64,000 nucleotides of DNA from Planctomycetia bacterium (lineage in GTDB: Bacteria; Planctomycetota; Planctomycetia; Pirellulales; UBA1268): assembly GCA_026401035.1 (NCBI GenBank), contig JAPLNR010000061.1:1-64000 (forward strand), in the 5' to 3' direction. Shown here piece by piece: positions 43,023-52,355 of the stretch. The translations under genes were made by a program, and so were the position numbers. Numbering within the stretch: position 1 is the first letter of the stretch; the number at the start of each line of letters is the position of its first letter. Under the pieces are notes generated by a model that ran no database searches, was not told where the DNA came from, and saw only the letters and a list, made by a program, of their open reading frames with translations.

Positions 43023-45224
43023 CCCCGCAAACCGCGGCTGGCGGCTCCACTTCAGGCCGTACTGCTTTTCGAGGCCCTCGATCCAGCGGCCGAACGACTC
43101 GGAAAACTCCTGCTGCGCCACCATGCCGCTGCGCCGCGGGTCGCTGCGGGCTTCGAGGAAGCGTTCCCGGAGTTCCGACGCCGGTGGGTCGAGGCTGACC
43201 AGCCGGATGCAGTAGCAAACCGTCCGCGGCTCGTTGAAGGCCACGGCCGTCTGCCCCGGCTCGAGCCTGAAGACGGCCCGCATGAACTCCTCGCCGGGCA
43301 TGGCCACGCCCTCGGGCTGTGAAATCGATGGCGGAGAGTTGGGCGTCGCGCCGACGGAGAGCCATGTGAACGGGCCGGCCTGTACGACCTTCAGCTCGGT
43401 CTTCTCGGCCACCGTTGCCTCGAGCGACTGCTTCGCGGCGTCTGCCTGGGCGGCGATTTCCTCCGCCTTCTTCCGGGCGATCCCGCGACCCTCGACGATG
43501 CGCCAGGAGAAGTCGACGTTGTCACGAATCGCCTCGAAGGTCGGCGTGAGTTCCGGCTGGTCGTCGGTCTTCCAGGAGAGATAGCGGTTGCCAGCCACGT
43601 CGCGGGAAGTCACCGGTCGCAACGCGATCGTGTTTTGACCGAAGATCGCCTCGAGCCAATTCTGCTGGCGGATGCCAAACCGGCTGCCCGGGTCGGGAAT
43701 GAACTCGAAACTCTGGCCGATCCCGCCGCCCGAAATGGCCTGGGAGGCGGTCACGAGCCCCGAACGACCGGCCTCGAGCCCCTGCTTCTTGGCGATGACG
43801 TCGATATCGGGGGCCTTCGGCGGCTCGGCACTGGCCACCTGCCGTGCCTGCCAGAGGGCATAGTCTTCCGCGTACCGGGTGACGTCGCCGGCGATTGCCG
43901 AGAACACGGCGTCGATGCGGGCATTGGCCTGCTCCCGGGCCAACTGCTCACGGATTTTGTCCTTCACGCTTTCGAGCGGCTCGCACTGGACCTCGGGCTT
44001 GGGTTCTTCGGTCTTAGCATCGTCGGGCTTCGTGGTTTCGGTCTTTGCGGCGTCGGTCTTCGCGGCGTCGCTCTTTTCCGTATCGACGGGTTTGCTTTCC
44101 GCCGGCTTCGTCTCCGCAGCGGGCTGCTTAAAGGCAGCCGGCATGAACGGGCTCGCCGATGCCCGGGCGCCCTTGTCGGGCGTTGCCGCCGGCGCCTTTG
44201 GAGCAGCGGGCTTGGGCTCGGCCGGCTTCTCGTCGGCTGGCTTTTCATCGGCAGGCTTTTCATCGGCAGGCTTTTCATCGGCAGGCTTTTCGTCGGCAGG
44301 CTTCTCGCCGGCCGGTTTTTTCTCGGCGGCGGGTTCCTTCTCCGGAGTCTTTGCCTCCGGAGCCTTCGCGCGAAACATCGTTTCCTTGTTCTTCTCGTAA
44401 AATTCCGCGATCTGGGCTTCGGTGACCTCCTTCGCGGCCTCGGCCTCGAAGACCTCGCGTTTCGCGACGAGATACTCGTATTTCACGCGTCGCGGTTCGC
44501 GAAAGCCGGGTGCTTCGCTGCGGGGATCGGGCAGGTCGTTCTTGTACTGCTCGAAGAACCCGCGCAACTGGGCTTCTGACGGGGCCGGCACCTGCGCCGC
44601 GACCGTTTCCACGGGCACGGCCACGACCTCAACGGTCGCCTTCTGCTCGAGCCGACGGTAGTAGTCCCAGCGCCAGGCCGGCGGATCACCGGAGAAACCG
44701 GTCTGGAACATGACGAGCATGTTGCGGCCGATCAATTCCGTCCGCAGGGCCTCGAAGAGATCGTGCTGGGAGACGCCCGACGGCCCCAGTCGCAGGCCCG
44801 CGATGATGTCGCCGAACTGCTCCTGACGCACGAGATTGTTGGTCCATTGGGCCAAAAAATCGTTGATCGCCGTATCGCTGACGACGAGGCCGTTCTTCTT
44901 CGCCTCCTCCGCCACCAGCATGGTGCGGACCACGGCCTCCTCGCTCTCGGGAAAGAGCGGCAGCCGCGACGGATCGCGGCCGGCGGCCGCAGCCGACTCC
45001 ACCAAAAAGCGGTTCACGACCGACCGCATCGCCACGTCTCGCTCGAGTTGGCCCTCCCGGATGTCGCCCCCGGCCCACTGGGCCACCACCGGGTCGCCCG
45101 GGCCGCTGCCGCCGCCCATCTGGAGGAAGGGGGGAAGCACGAAAAAGGCCAGCATCGCGAGGATCGCGACGGCCACGAGGAGAGATCGCTGGTACTTGCG
45201 GAAGATGTCGAACGAGCCGGCCAT
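43017..45224 (-). CDS. PpiD/SurA-like membrane-anchored periplasmic folding factor
   Basis: 735 residues. N-terminal cytoplasmic stub, one membrane segment (SLLVAVAILAMLAFFVLPPF, about 14-33), then a SurA_N-like helical domain (about 50-200: ERDVAMRSVVNRFLVES, NGLVVSDTAINDFLAQW). A 150-residue low-complexity Lys/Pro/Glu/Ala linker (about 300-420) with five or six EKPAD repeats follows, and then a C-terminal half with chaperone-like helices (TPTFEAIRDNVDFSWR, GRGIARKKAEEIAAQA). A clear parvulin domain is not obvious. It probably assists folding of exported proteins. It is divergent from topA. Confidence 0.78.
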   Translation of the reverse strand: MAGSFDIFRKYQRSLLVAVAILAMLAFFVLPPFLQMGGGSGPGDPVVAQWAGGDIREGQLERDVAMRSVVNRFLVESAAAAGRDPSRLPLFPESEEAVVRTMLVAEEAKKNGLVVSDTAINDFLAQWTNNLVRQEQFGDIIAGLRLGPSGVSQHDLFEALRTELIGRNMLVMFQTGFSGDPPAWRWDYYRRLEQKATVEVVAVPVETVAAQVPAPSEAQLRGFFEQYKNDLPDPRSEAPGFREPRRVKYEYLVAKREVFEAEAAKEVTEAQIAEFYEKNKETMFRAKAPEAKTPEKEPAAEKKPAGEKPADEKPADEKPADEKPADEKPADEKPAEPKPAAPKAPAATPDKGARASASPFMPAAFKQPAAETKPAESKPVDTEKSDAAKTDAAKTETTKPDDAKTEEPKPEVQCEPLESVKDKIREQLAREQANARIDAVFSAIAGDVTRYAEDYALWQARQVASAEPPKAPDIDVIAKKQGLEAGRSGLVTASQAISGGGIGQSFEFIPDPGSRFGIRQQNWLEAIFGQNTIALRPVTSRDVAGNRYLSWKTDDQPELTPTFEAIRDNVDFSWRIVEGRGIARKKAEEIAAQADAAKQSLEATVAEKTELKVVQAGPFTWLSVGATPNSPPSISQPEGVAMPGEEFMRAVFRLEPGQTAVAFNEPRTVCYCIRLVSLDPPASELRERFLEARSDPRRSGMVAQQEFSESFGRWIEGLEKQYGLKWSRQPRFAGR
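44221..44312 (-). repeat. 15-bp coding tandem repeat (EKPAD units)
   Basis: About six imperfect copies of GGCTTTTCATCGGCA on the + strand, encoding Glu-Lys-Pro-Ala-Asp on the minus strand in the PpiD-like protein's linker. The number of copies could vary between strains without shifting the frame. Confidence 0.85.
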
Positions 45225-45269
45225 GGCACCACCTGAAGTCAGCTACCCCGACTGCGAAACCGGCGAGGC

Positions 45270-45299
45270 TTGACAAGTTAAGAGAGGGGAGGGTAACGC
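45270..45299 (+). promoter_or_regulatory. Candidate promoter for topA
   Basis: TTGACA at 45270-45275 and TAACGC at 45294-45299, 18-bp spacer, about 85 bp before the topA ATG. The -10 match is weak. Confidence 0.25.
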
Positions 45300-45381
45300 T
45301 TTCCCGATCGCAGTAGCGGCAGATTGTAGCGCCACGGCCGTGTGCGCCAATCCCAAAGCACCCCATCGCGGCAACAAACCC

Positions 45382-48150
45382 ATGGCCAAAAAACCGTCCG
45401 CGACGAAACGCCGCTCCGGTGCCCGCACCGCTGCGGCTGAAAAATCGACCCCGCCCCGCGGCGACTACCAGCTGGTGATCGTCGAGAGCCCGGCGAAGGC
45501 CAAGACGATCGAGAAGTACCTCGGCCCGGGATTCGTCGTGAAGGCCTCGATCGGCCACATCCGGGACCTCCCCAGCCGGGCGCCCAAGGGATTTCCACAG
45601 CCGGTGCCGGGCGTCGACCTCGACCATGATTTTGCACCGACCTACGAGATCGACGACGATAAGGCTAAGACGGTCACCGAACTCCGCCGCCTCGCCAAGG
45701 CCGCCAGCGAAATCTGGTTCGCGACCGACCTTGATCGCGAGGGGGAAGCGATCGCCTGGCACCTCACGCAGGTGCTCGGCGTCGACCCGCTGAAGGCCAA
45801 ACGGGTGACCTTCGACGCGATCACGAAAACGGAGATCCAGCGGGCGTTCCAGTCACCGCGGGCGATCAACATGCCCCGTGTCGAGGCGCAGCAGGCCCGC
45901 CGCATCGTCGACCGCATCGTCGGCTACCAAGTCTCGCCGATCCTTTGGAAGAAGGTTGCCGGCGGCCTGAGCGCCGGCCGCGTGCAGAGCGTGGCCACCC
46001 GGATCGTCGTCGAACGGGAGCAGGAAATCCGCGCGTTCACGCCGGCCGAGTCGTGGGAGATCACGGCGGCGCTCTCCTTCGACGCGGCGAAGTCGGCTGC
46101 GCTGCACAAAGAGTGGACCGCGTTCATGGCGCAGCGCGACGAACGCGGCCGACCGCCCTTCGTCCGCGACCGGATGGCATGGCTGGCGGACCACAAGTCT
46201 CTGTCCTGCGATCTGGTGGAGGTCGCGGGCAAGCCCGTAAAGATCGAGGCGGAGAACACGTCCGCGACGGATCTCTCTCCCACTGCCCGGGCAGCGGCCG
46301 AGGCGGCGGGCCTCCTCGACATCCAGATCGCCCGCGACACCGATCCCGAAGCCAAGGGCCGCGGGAAGAACATCGTGCGGATCACCGGGCGGCCCGATCC
46401 CGCGGCGCGGTATACGGTCGAATCGATCGACGTCACGCGAACCCGTTCGCGGCCCTATCCGCCGTTCATCACGAGCACGCTGCAACAGGCGGCCTCGAGC
46501 CGGCTCGGCATGTCGACCGACCGCACGATGCGGATCGCCCAGCAGCTTTACGAGGGCATCGACCTTCCGGGCGAGGGCCGCGTGGGCCTGATCACCTACA
46601 TGCGAACCGATTCGACCAACCTCTCCAGGGAGGCGGTCGAGATGGCCCGGCGCTACCTCGAAAAGCGGCACGGCGCCGCCTACGTGCCCGACAAGCCCCG
46701 CGTCTACTCGAGCAGCAACGAGAGCGCCCAGGAGGCCCACGAGGCGATCCGTCCGACCGACGCCTCCCGCGAACCCGATGCAATCGCCTCCGCCCTGAGC
46801 GACGAGCAGCTCAAGCTCTACCGCCTGATCTGGCAGTCGTTCCTGGCCTGCCAGTCGACCGACGCGGAGTGGGATTCGACGGCCGTCCGCATGCGCCGCA
46901 GCGACCGCGACACCGGCGCCGTCTTCAAGGCCAACGGCCGCGTGCTGCGGTTCGACGGTTTTTACCGAATCAGCGGCACGCCGAAGGACGACGGCGAGCA
47001 GGTGCTCCCCGCCTTCGAGAAGGGCACGCAGCTCGCGCCCTTCGACATCGAGCCCCGGCAGAAGTTCCAGGCGCCGCCGCCCCGGTTCACCGAGGCCACG
47101 CTCGTGAAGAAACTCGAGGAGGAGGGGATCGGCCGGCCGTCCACCTACGCGAGCATCATCAACGTCATCGAGAACCGCGGCTACGTGGAGCAACGCGAGC
47201 GCCGGTTCTATGCCACGGCCCTCGGCGAGGCGGTGACCGGCTTCCTCAAGGACGGGTTCGAGGACCAGTTCATCGAGATCGGCTACACCCGCGAGATCGA
47301 GCGGGAGCTCGACCAGGTGGCCCAGGGCACGAAGCGCTGGACAGAGGTGCTCCACGAGTTTCACGACGAGCTCAAGCCCAAGCTCGAGACCGCGATGGAG
47401 CAGGAGCACGTGAAGGGCAAGGGCGAGCCCTCTCCCTACGCCTGCCCCGAATGCGGCCGGCGGCTCGAATACCGGCTCGGCAAGAGCGGCCGCTTCCTGT
47501 CGTGCAGCGGCTACAACGAGAAGGTGCTGGAGAAGCCCGCTCCCGTCGCGAAGACGACCGCCAAGGGAAAGAAGCGGAAGCCGGCGAAGCCGAAGGAGGT
47601 GCCCGCCTGCACGTTCGCGATGCCGGTGGACCGCGACGGCAAGCCGCGGCAGCCCGAACAGATCGACCTCCTGTCGCCCGCCGGCGTGCCGATGGTGAAA
47701 CGCACCGGCCGCTTCGGCGACTTCCTCGTGGAAGACAAGCCCCGGCCGGTGAAGCCGAAGGGCAAGAAGGCCAAGGACGCCCCTGTCGAGCCGCCGCCGT
47801 TCATCCTCAACATCGACAAGAAGGGGAACATCAAGTTTCCGTCGCCGCCACCGCTGGTCACCGACATCGCCTGCCCGAAGTGCGGCGAATTGATGAACCT
47901 GCGGGACGGCAAACGCGGCCCGTGGCTCGGCTGCCGCGCCTTCCCCAAGTGCCGCGGCCGGGAGGCGTTTGGCAAGCTCGAAGACAAGAAGAAGGCCGCG
48001 CTCGAGAAGCAGCTCGCCACGCATCTGGGCGGCCAGACCAGGCTCGCGCTAACCCGCCGCGACGGCACGACCCCGGTGCCGGACGGCACCCCGCTTGCCG
48101 GCCTGCGGATCGAGGGCGGCGTCGCCGAACTCGCCCGCTTCGAAGAGTAG
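45382..48150 (+). CDS. topA: DNA topoisomerase I
   Basis: 922 residues from ATG 45382. Toprim domain: YQLVIVESPAKAKTIEKYLG and FATDLDREGEAIAWHLTQVL (acidic metal triad). The active-site Tyr lies in GLITYMRTDSTN (about 407), and ARRIVDRIVGYQVSP and GGLSAGRVQSVA are core blocks. The C-terminus has one intact zinc ribbon (CPKCGELMNLRDGKRGPWLG then CRAFPKC), one that lost its last Cys (CPECGRRLEYRLGKSGRFLS then C) and one with no zinc Cys left (GVPMVKRTGRFGDFL). It relaxes negative supercoils. Its stop TAG is the first part of element C's palindrome. Confidence 0.95.
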   Translation: MAKKPSATKRRSGARTAAAEKSTPPRGDYQLVIVESPAKAKTIEKYLGPGFVVKASIGHIRDLPSRAPKGFPQPVPGVDLDHDFAPTYEIDDDKAKTVTELRRLAKAASEIWFATDLDREGEAIAWHLTQVLGVDPLKAKRVTFDAITKTEIQRAFQSPRAINMPRVEAQQARRIVDRIVGYQVSPILWKKVAGGLSAGRVQSVATRIVVEREQEIRAFTPAESWEITAALSFDAAKSAALHKEWTAFMAQRDERGRPPFVRDRMAWLADHKSLSCDLVEVAGKPVKIEAENTSATDLSPTARAAAEAAGLLDIQIARDTDPEAKGRGKNIVRITGRPDPAARYTVESIDVTRTRSRPYPPFITSTLQQAASSRLGMSTDRTMRIAQQLYEGIDLPGEGRVGLITYMRTDSTNLSREAVEMARRYLEKRHGAAYVPDKPRVYSSSNESAQEAHEAIRPTDASREPDAIASALSDEQLKLYRLIWQSFLACQSTDAEWDSTAVRMRRSDRDTGAVFKANGRVLRFDGFYRISGTPKDDGEQVLPAFEKGTQLAPFDIEPRQKFQAPPPRFTEATLVKKLEEEGIGRPSTYASIINVIENRGYVEQRERRFYATALGEAVTGFLKDGFEDQFIEIGYTREIERELDQVAQGTKRWTEVLHEFHDELKPKLETAMEQEHVKGKGEPSPYACPECGRRLEYRLGKSGRFLSCSGYNEKVLEKPAPVAKTTAKGKKRKPAKPKEVPACTFAMPVDRDGKPRQPEQIDLLSPAGVPMVKRTGRFGDFLVEDKPRPVKPKGKKAKDAPVEPPPFILNIDKKGNIKFPSPPPLVTDIACPKCGELMNLRDGKRGPWLGCRAFPKCRGREAFGKLEDKKKAALEKQLATHLGGQTRLALTRRDGTTPVPDGTPLAGLRIEGGVAELARFEE

Positions 48151-48168
48151 GACAGGCTTCAGCCTGTC
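48148..48168. repeat. Palindromic dispersed repeat, left end of element C
   Basis: TAG (48148-48150, the topA stop codon) followed by GACAGGCT-TC-AGCCTGTC (48151-48168). Confidence 0.88.
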
Positions 48169-48417
48169 ATGATCTTCGCCAGGCCCGGAGGGCCGGGTTT
48201 GCACCAGCAACCGGAGGTTGCCAAGCAAATAACGGCAGGATGCCGTGGATTTACGTGAAACAGGAGGCTCGTGTTTTCCGTGAAGCCGCCTGCTGGGGAG
48301 GCGGTCGGCTGAAGCTCGAAGGAGGCTTCTGCCGCCGGCGACCAATGCGGGTGAGCGGCATGGCGGCATGGCGGCACAGGCCAAGCAAAGACAGGGCATG
48401 ACAGGCTGAAGCCTGTC
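48151..48417 (-). mobile_element. MITE-like element C bounded by inverted palindromes
   Basis: 267 bp between GACAGGCTTCAGCCTGTC (48151-48168) and GACAGGCTGAAGCCTGTC (48400-48417). Bases 48291-48352 are the reverse complement of the two outer parts of the A/B core; about 72 bp, including the CTGCATTTTC / GAAAATGCAG stem, are missing. It fills almost the whole gap between topA and acpS. Confidence 0.6.
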
Positions 48418-48420
48418 CTA
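48400..48420. repeat. Palindromic dispersed repeat, right end of element C
   Basis: GACAGGCTGAAGCCTGTC (48400-48417) followed by CTA, which read on the minus strand is the TAG stop codon of acpS (48418-48420). Confidence 0.88.
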
Positions 48421-48837
48421 CTTTTCGAACGGATCGTCGGCGAAGGTATCGGGAATCTCGTCGAGGGCGACGGCGTAGGCGGTCGCGTGAGAGCGGCAGT
48501 GGGAGATGCTCACGAGCATGCAGCGGATGCCGAGTTTCTCCGCGACCTCGAGCGTGCCGCCTTTCAGGAACACCTGCGGACGGCCACCAGGGCCGTTCTT
48601 CACCTCGACATCCCGCCAGCTGATGCCCCGCCGCCAGCCGGTGCCGAGCGCCTTGAGCACGGCCTCCTTGGCGGCCCAGCGGCCGGCGAAGTGCTGCGTC
48701 GCCATCCGGCGGCTGCGGCAGTATTCAATCTCGGCGTTGGTGTAGACGCGGCCCACGAAAAGCTCGCCGTGCCGCTCGATCATCTGCGCGATGCGGAGGC
48801 ACTCCGTGATGTCGGTGCCGATGCCCAGGACGTTCAT
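48418..48837 (-). CDS. acpS: Holo-acyl-carrier-protein synthase
   Basis: 139 residues. AcpS motifs: [12 protein letters not shown] (Mg-binding Asp) at the N-terminus and [18 protein letters not shown] (Glu/Lys, about 50-67), with a C-terminal [16 protein letters not shown]. It transfers phosphopantetheine from CoA to acyl carrier protein. Its start overlaps the trpS stop by 4 nt (48834-48837), so the two are coupled. The stop codon TAG is provided by the flanking palindromic repeat. Confidence 0.93.
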   Translation of the reverse strand: MNVLGIGTDITECLRIAQMIERHGELFVGRVYTNAEIEYCRSRRMATQHFAGRWAAKEAVLKALGTGWRRGISWRDVEVKNGPGGRPQVFLKGGTLEVAEKLGIRCMLVSISHCRSHATAYAVALDEIPDTFADDPFEK

Positions 48838-49898
48838 GCCGGCCTCCGTGGTGCTGCGGCCGCCACGCCACGCGAGAGGCCGCAGGCCGCCTTTGCACGC
48901 GCGAGCACGGCCCCCGCCTGCCGCCGCGCCCGGGCGGCGCCGTCGGCAAGAATCGCCTCGATGCGGGCGGGATCGGCCTCGAGTTCGGCACGGCGGCCAC
49001 GGGCGGCGGCGAAGAAGTTGGCGGCCGCCTCGACGAGCGCCTTCTTCACCTCCCCGTAGCCAAACCCGCCGCGGCGGTAGAGCTCGGCCATCCGCAGCCG
49101 GTCGGCCTCCGGCGCGACGAGCGCGTAGAGCGCGAAGAGGTGATCGTCGTCGGGATTCTTCGGCTCCTCGAGGGGCCGGGAGTCGGTCGTGATCCGCATG
49201 ATCTTCTTCTTCTGGGCGGCGAGGTCCTCGAAGACGTCGATCGTGTTTTCGTAACTCTTGCTCATCTTCTGGCCGTCGGTGCCGGGCACGCGGGCGCCGC
49301 TCTCGACCAGCCGCGGCTTGGGCAGCGTGAAGACCTCGCCGTAGAGATGGTTGAACGTGCCGGCGAGATCGCGGCAGACCTCGATGTGCTGCACCTGATC
49401 CTCGCCGACCGGCACGACCGTGGCGTCGTAGGCGAGGATGTCGGCGCTCATCAGGACGGGATACGTGAAGAGGCCGGCATCGGCGGCGAGGCCGCGGGAC
49501 TTCTTATCCTTGTAGGCGTGGCAGCGCTCGAGGAGCCCCATCGGGCAGACCGTCATCAGGAGCCAGGTGAGCTCCGTCACCTCCGGCACGTCCGACTGCA
49601 CGAAGAGCGTGGCGCGGGCCGGATCGAGGCCGAGCGCGACGAGATCGACCGCGGCGGCATGGACGAGCGACCGGAGCCGCGCCGGCTCGCGGACGGTCGT
49701 CAGCGCGTGCAGGTCGGCGATGAAGTAGTAGGCCTCACCGGCCGTCTGCAGTTCGATGTACTGCCGGATCGCGCCGAAGTAGTTGCCCCAGTGGAAGCGG
49801 CCCGTCGGCTGGATGCCGGAGAGCACGCGGGTGGGGGGCGGAGCTTTTTCGGTGGCGGGCTGCTTCGCGGCGGCGGGCGGGGCTGGTTCAGGCGTCAT
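48834..49898 (-). CDS. trpS: Tryptophanyl-tRNA synthetase
   Basis: 354 residues. Class Ic synthetase motifs: [18 protein letters not shown] (HIGH-equivalent region), [32 protein letters not shown], and [13 protein letters not shown] (KMSKS). The first 22 residues are Pro/Ala-rich and extra to the family; a later start is possible but none with a clear ribosome site was seen. The gene overlaps acpS downstream by 4 nt and pyrD upstream by 11 nt, giving a pyrD-trpS-acpS transcript. Confidence 0.94.
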   Translation of the reverse strand: MTPEPAPPAAAKQPATEKAPPPTRVLSGIQPTGRFHWGNYFGAIRQYIELQTAGEAYYFIADLHALTTVREPARLRSLVHAAAVDLVALGLDPARATLFVQSDVPEVTELTWLLMTVCPMGLLERCHAYKDKKSRGLAADAGLFTYPVLMSADILAYDATVVPVGEDQVQHIEVCRDLAGTFNHLYGEVFTLPKPRLVESGARVPGTDGQKMSKSYENTIDVFEDLAAQKKKIMRITTDSRPLEEPKNPDDDHLFALYALVAPEADRLRMAELYRRGGFGYGEVKKALVEAAANFFAAARGRRAELEADPARIEAILADGAARARRQAGAVLARAKAACGLSRGVAAAAPRRPA

Positions 49899-50886
49899 GC
49901 GGGCTCCCGGCGGGCTGTGGACAGGCGGCTGGCTGTGGCGTGACGAGCGTGCCGATCACGTCGGCCATCGAGGTGGCGCCGATTTCGGCGAGCGCCGCGG
50001 GCAGGGCGTCGAGGAGCCTCGTCGAGGCGATCGGCTCGGCAAAATTCGCGGTGCCGACCTGCACGGCCGAGGCCCCCGCCACGAAGAATTCCATGCAGTC
50101 GTCGATCGTCATGATGCCGCCCACGCCCACGATCGGGGTCTCGACGGCCTGCCGCACCTGGTGCACGCACCGCAGGGCGATCGGCTTGATGGCCGGTCCG
50201 CTCAGGCCACCGACGACATTCCCGAGCAGCGGCCGGCGGCGCCGCCAGTCGACCGCCATGCCTTGGCAGGTGTTCATCACCGTGAGGGCGTCGGCGCCGC
50301 CGTCGCGGGCCGCCCGCGCGATGGCGGCGATGCTGGTGACATTCGGTGTGAGCTTGGCGATCACCGGCAGCCGCGTCGCGCTGCGGACGCCCGCCACCAC
50401 GCTTCTGCACATCGCGGGGTCGGTGCCGAGATCGACGCCGTGGCTCACGTTCGGGCAGGAGATGTTGAGCTCGAGGGCGGCGATGCCCGGCACGCCGTCG
50501 AGCCGCCCGGCGAGTTCCACGAACTCTCCCTCGTTGGCGCCGGCGATGCTCACGATCACAGGCGCGCCGCAGGCGAGCAGCCACGGCAGCAGCTTTTCGA
50601 GAAATGAATCGATGCCGTCGTTGTCGAGGCCGATCGAGTTGAGCAGGCCGGCGGCCGTCTCGATCGTCCGCCACGGCACGTTGCCCTGCCGGGGCAGCGG
50701 CGTGATCGTCTTCGGCACGATGCCCCCCAGCCGCGCGAGATCGACGAAGCCCACCATCTCGCGGCCGTAGCCAAACGTGCCCGAGGCCACCATGATCGGG
50801 TTCGGCAGCCGCAGCCGGCCGAGGGAAACCGAAAGGTCGGGGGCCGGCGGGGTCGGGGACGGAGCTGGCCTGTCGGGATGCGGCAT
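49888..50886 (-). CDS. pyrD: Dihydroorotate dehydrogenase, class 1 (PyrD)
   Basis: 332 residues from ATG 50886; the frame upstream to 51144 is non-coding leader. Class 1B-like: [48 protein letters not shown], the catalytic-Cys block [25 protein letters not shown], and FMN-binding [16 protein letters not shown] and [12 protein letters not shown]. It oxidises dihydroorotate to orotate in pyrimidine synthesis. Class 1B enzymes need PyrK; no such gene is in this window. It is the first gene of the pyrD-trpS-acpS run. Confidence 0.93.
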   Translation of the reverse strand: MPHPDRPAPSPTPPAPDLSVSLGRLRLPNPIMVASGTFGYGREMVGFVDLARLGGIVPKTITPLPRQGNVPWRTIETAAGLLNSIGLDNDGIDSFLEKLLPWLLACGAPVIVSIAGANEGEFVELAGRLDGVPGIAALELNISCPNVSHGVDLGTDPAMCRSVVAGVRSATRLPVIAKLTPNVTSIAAIARAARDGGADALTVMNTCQGMAVDWRRRRPLLGNVVGGLSGPAIKPIALRCVHQVRQAVETPIVGVGGIMTIDDCMEFFVAGASAVQVGTANFAEPIASTRLLDALPAALAEIGATSMADVIGTLVTPQPAACPQPAGSPHDA

Positions 50887-51121
50887 GGATGCTCGGGAGG
50901 CTTGGCTTGCGTGCAGGGACGCGGAAACGCCCGAGTGTAGTGGGTTTTCCCAAAGCCCCAAGAACGCCTGCCATCCGCACGTGTTCCCGGCAAAACGCAC
51001 GCCCGGGGCCGTCATTCCGAAAGTGCCGATTGGGTCAAGTTTGCCGGCTGCAGGGCCGATACTGAGGATGGCAGGGTTGGTGTCCGCCGGCAGTCGACGT
51101 GGTTCCCACAGCGGCTGCTGG

Positions 51122-51150
51122 TTGACATTAATGCTTGCCAGCAATAGGCT
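51122..51150 (+). promoter_or_regulatory. Sigma-70-type promoter of the HU gene
   Basis: TTGACA (51122-51127), 17-bp spacer, TAGGCT (51145-51150), about 35 bp before the GTG start at 51186. The -35 box is a full consensus match. Confidence 0.5.
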
Positions 51151-51185
51151 TCGGTCAACTTCCCAGAGTCGGGAGAGCCGGAGCC

Positions 51186-51566
51186 GTGACCAAGAAAGAC
51201 ATCGTCCGGACCATCGCCGAACAGATCGATCTCCCCCAGCTGCGCACGAAGGAACTTGTGCAGCGTACCTTCGACGCCCTCATCGAGGCGCTCGTGCGGG
51301 AGGGGCGGATTGAGCTGCGTAATTTCGGCGTGTTCCAGATCAAAAAACGCGAGGCCCGCATGGCCCGGAACCCACGCACGGGCGAAAAGGTTCCGGTTCA
51401 GGCAAAAAGCGTCGTGACGTTCAAGCCGGGCAAGGAGATGGAAGCACGGGTACGGGAACTCGATCGGGAGCCCGCCCCGGAGACCACCCTTGCGAAGGAT
51501 GCGAACGCCCACAACGCCCCGACCCACGAACAGAAATCCGAGCCGAGCCAGCCGGGCCAGGAATAG
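51186..51566 (+). CDS. HU/IHF-family DNA-binding protein
   Basis: 126 residues from GTG 51186 (GGAG-type site upstream). The first 90 residues are a standard HU/IHF fold: TKKDIVRTIAEQIDL, FDALIEALVREGRIELRNFG, FQIKKREARMARNPRTGEKV and VTFKPGKEM, so both the dimer core and the Arg/Pro DNA-bending arm are present. A 35-residue Pro/Glu/His-rich tail is extra to HU and disordered-looking. It should bend and compact DNA. It has its own promoter. Confidence 0.92.
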   Translation: MTKKDIVRTIAEQIDLPQLRTKELVQRTFDALIEALVREGRIELRNFGVFQIKKREARMARNPRTGEKVPVQAKSVVTFKPGKEMEARVRELDREPAPETTLAKDANAHNAPTHEQKSEPSQPGQE

Positions 51567-51701
51567 GCACAGGCTGGGGAGTCTGGGAAGAGGCAAGCCG
51601 ACGTCGCTTTGGCAACCGACATCGGGTACATCAACACACGATCGCGTAGGTGATTTCAGGGCATGAGGCCGTGAAGTCAAAAGGTCATGGAGGACCGAGT
51701 G

Positions 51702-51920
51702 ATGCGGAAGGCTGGCTGGATTCTGCTTGCAGGCGTGCTCATTTCAACGAGTACCGGCTGCCTCATCCCGATGTACTCCGGCGACCCGATCCGCCGCGCC
51801 CAGCAACTCATCTACACGTCGGAAGACCTGCGGGCGATCACCGACGAATGGGAACGCATCTGGTTCCTCGATCAGCCATCGCACATGACGCCCTACCGCA
51901 CGCACGGCGGCATCCTGTAA
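51702..51920 (+). CDS. Small lipoprotein
   Basis: 72 residues from ATG 51702, which has GGAGG 8 nt upstream; ATG 51687 is less likely. The signal ends in a lipobox (LLAGVLISTSTGC, Cys about 20), so it should be a lipid-anchored envelope protein. The mature part is 50 residues with IRRAQQLIYTSEDLRAITDE and a C-terminal PYRTHGGIL. It seems planctomycete-specific; function is unknown. The gap of 135 bp after the HU gene has no clear terminator. Confidence 0.75.
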   Translation: MRKAGWILLAGVLISTSTGCLIPMYSGDPIRRAQQLIYTSEDLRAITDEWERIWFLDQPSHMTPYRTHGGIL

Positions 51921-51925
51921 CCGCG

Positions 51926-52351
51926 TCAGATCCGAATCTTGGACGCCTGCTCGACGATGGTTTCGAGGGGCACGAGGTTGCCCTTGTCGCAGCCCGGACA
52001 GGCCGCGGCTGCTTCGGCCCAGGCTTTCGGTGAGCGGATGTTCGAGTCCCAGAAGGGCCAGGTCTTGCATTGCCGCGGCCGCTCCTCGTAGGCCGTGCAT
52101 TTCCGCGTCTTCTCGTCGAGGAGCACGCAGTCGCCGTTGGGGCGTTCTTTCAGCGACCGCCGCACGCCCACACGCTTGACGTGGGCCGCCTCGAAGGCGG
52201 CCGGCTCCATGCCGACCCGCCGGGCCATGCCGTCGATCTCCTCCTGATTGACCCACACGTAGCCTTCGGAGCCCGAGCAGCAGTCGCCGCACTGCGTGCA
52301 CTGAAAGCGGAGGCCGCCGGCATACCAGGCGTCCTTGGGAATTCCGGCCAT
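51926..52351 (-). CDS. YkgJ-family cysteine cluster protein
   Basis: 141 residues. The Cys cluster FQCTQCGDCCSG (about 16-27) with later CVLLDEKTRKCTAYEERPRQ then C, and ACPGCDKG, is the YkgJ-type zinc/iron-binding signature. Members are of unknown function, and some are linked to metal or flagellin-lysine methylation loci. ATG 52351. Its 3' end is 6 bp from the convergent lipoprotein gene; the upstream aminotransferase gene lies on the same strand with 4 bp between, so it may belong to the molybdopterin unit's transcript. Confidence 0.88.
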   Translation of the reverse strand: MAGIPKDAWYAGGLRFQCTQCGDCCSGSEGYVWVNQEEIDGMARRVGMEPAAFEAAHVKRVGVRRSLKERPNGDCVLLDEKTRKCTAYEERPRQCKTWPFWDSNIRSPKAWAEAAAACPGCDKGNLVPLETIVEQASKIRI

Positions 52352-52355
52352 GTGT

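Noticed and set aside
44221-44312. Short tandem repeat as a possible CRISPR or iteron array
   Set aside because: The 15-bp units are in frame inside a protein linker.
45853-48024. 723-codon antisense open frame over topA, and 818-codon +2 frame (45945-48401)
   Set aside because: Both are shadows of topA, which has clear toprim and active-site motifs in its own frame.
50887-51144. 86-residue N-terminal extension of PyrD
   Set aside because: Residues before MPHPDRP do not resemble PyrD and the region contains the HU promoter on the other strand.
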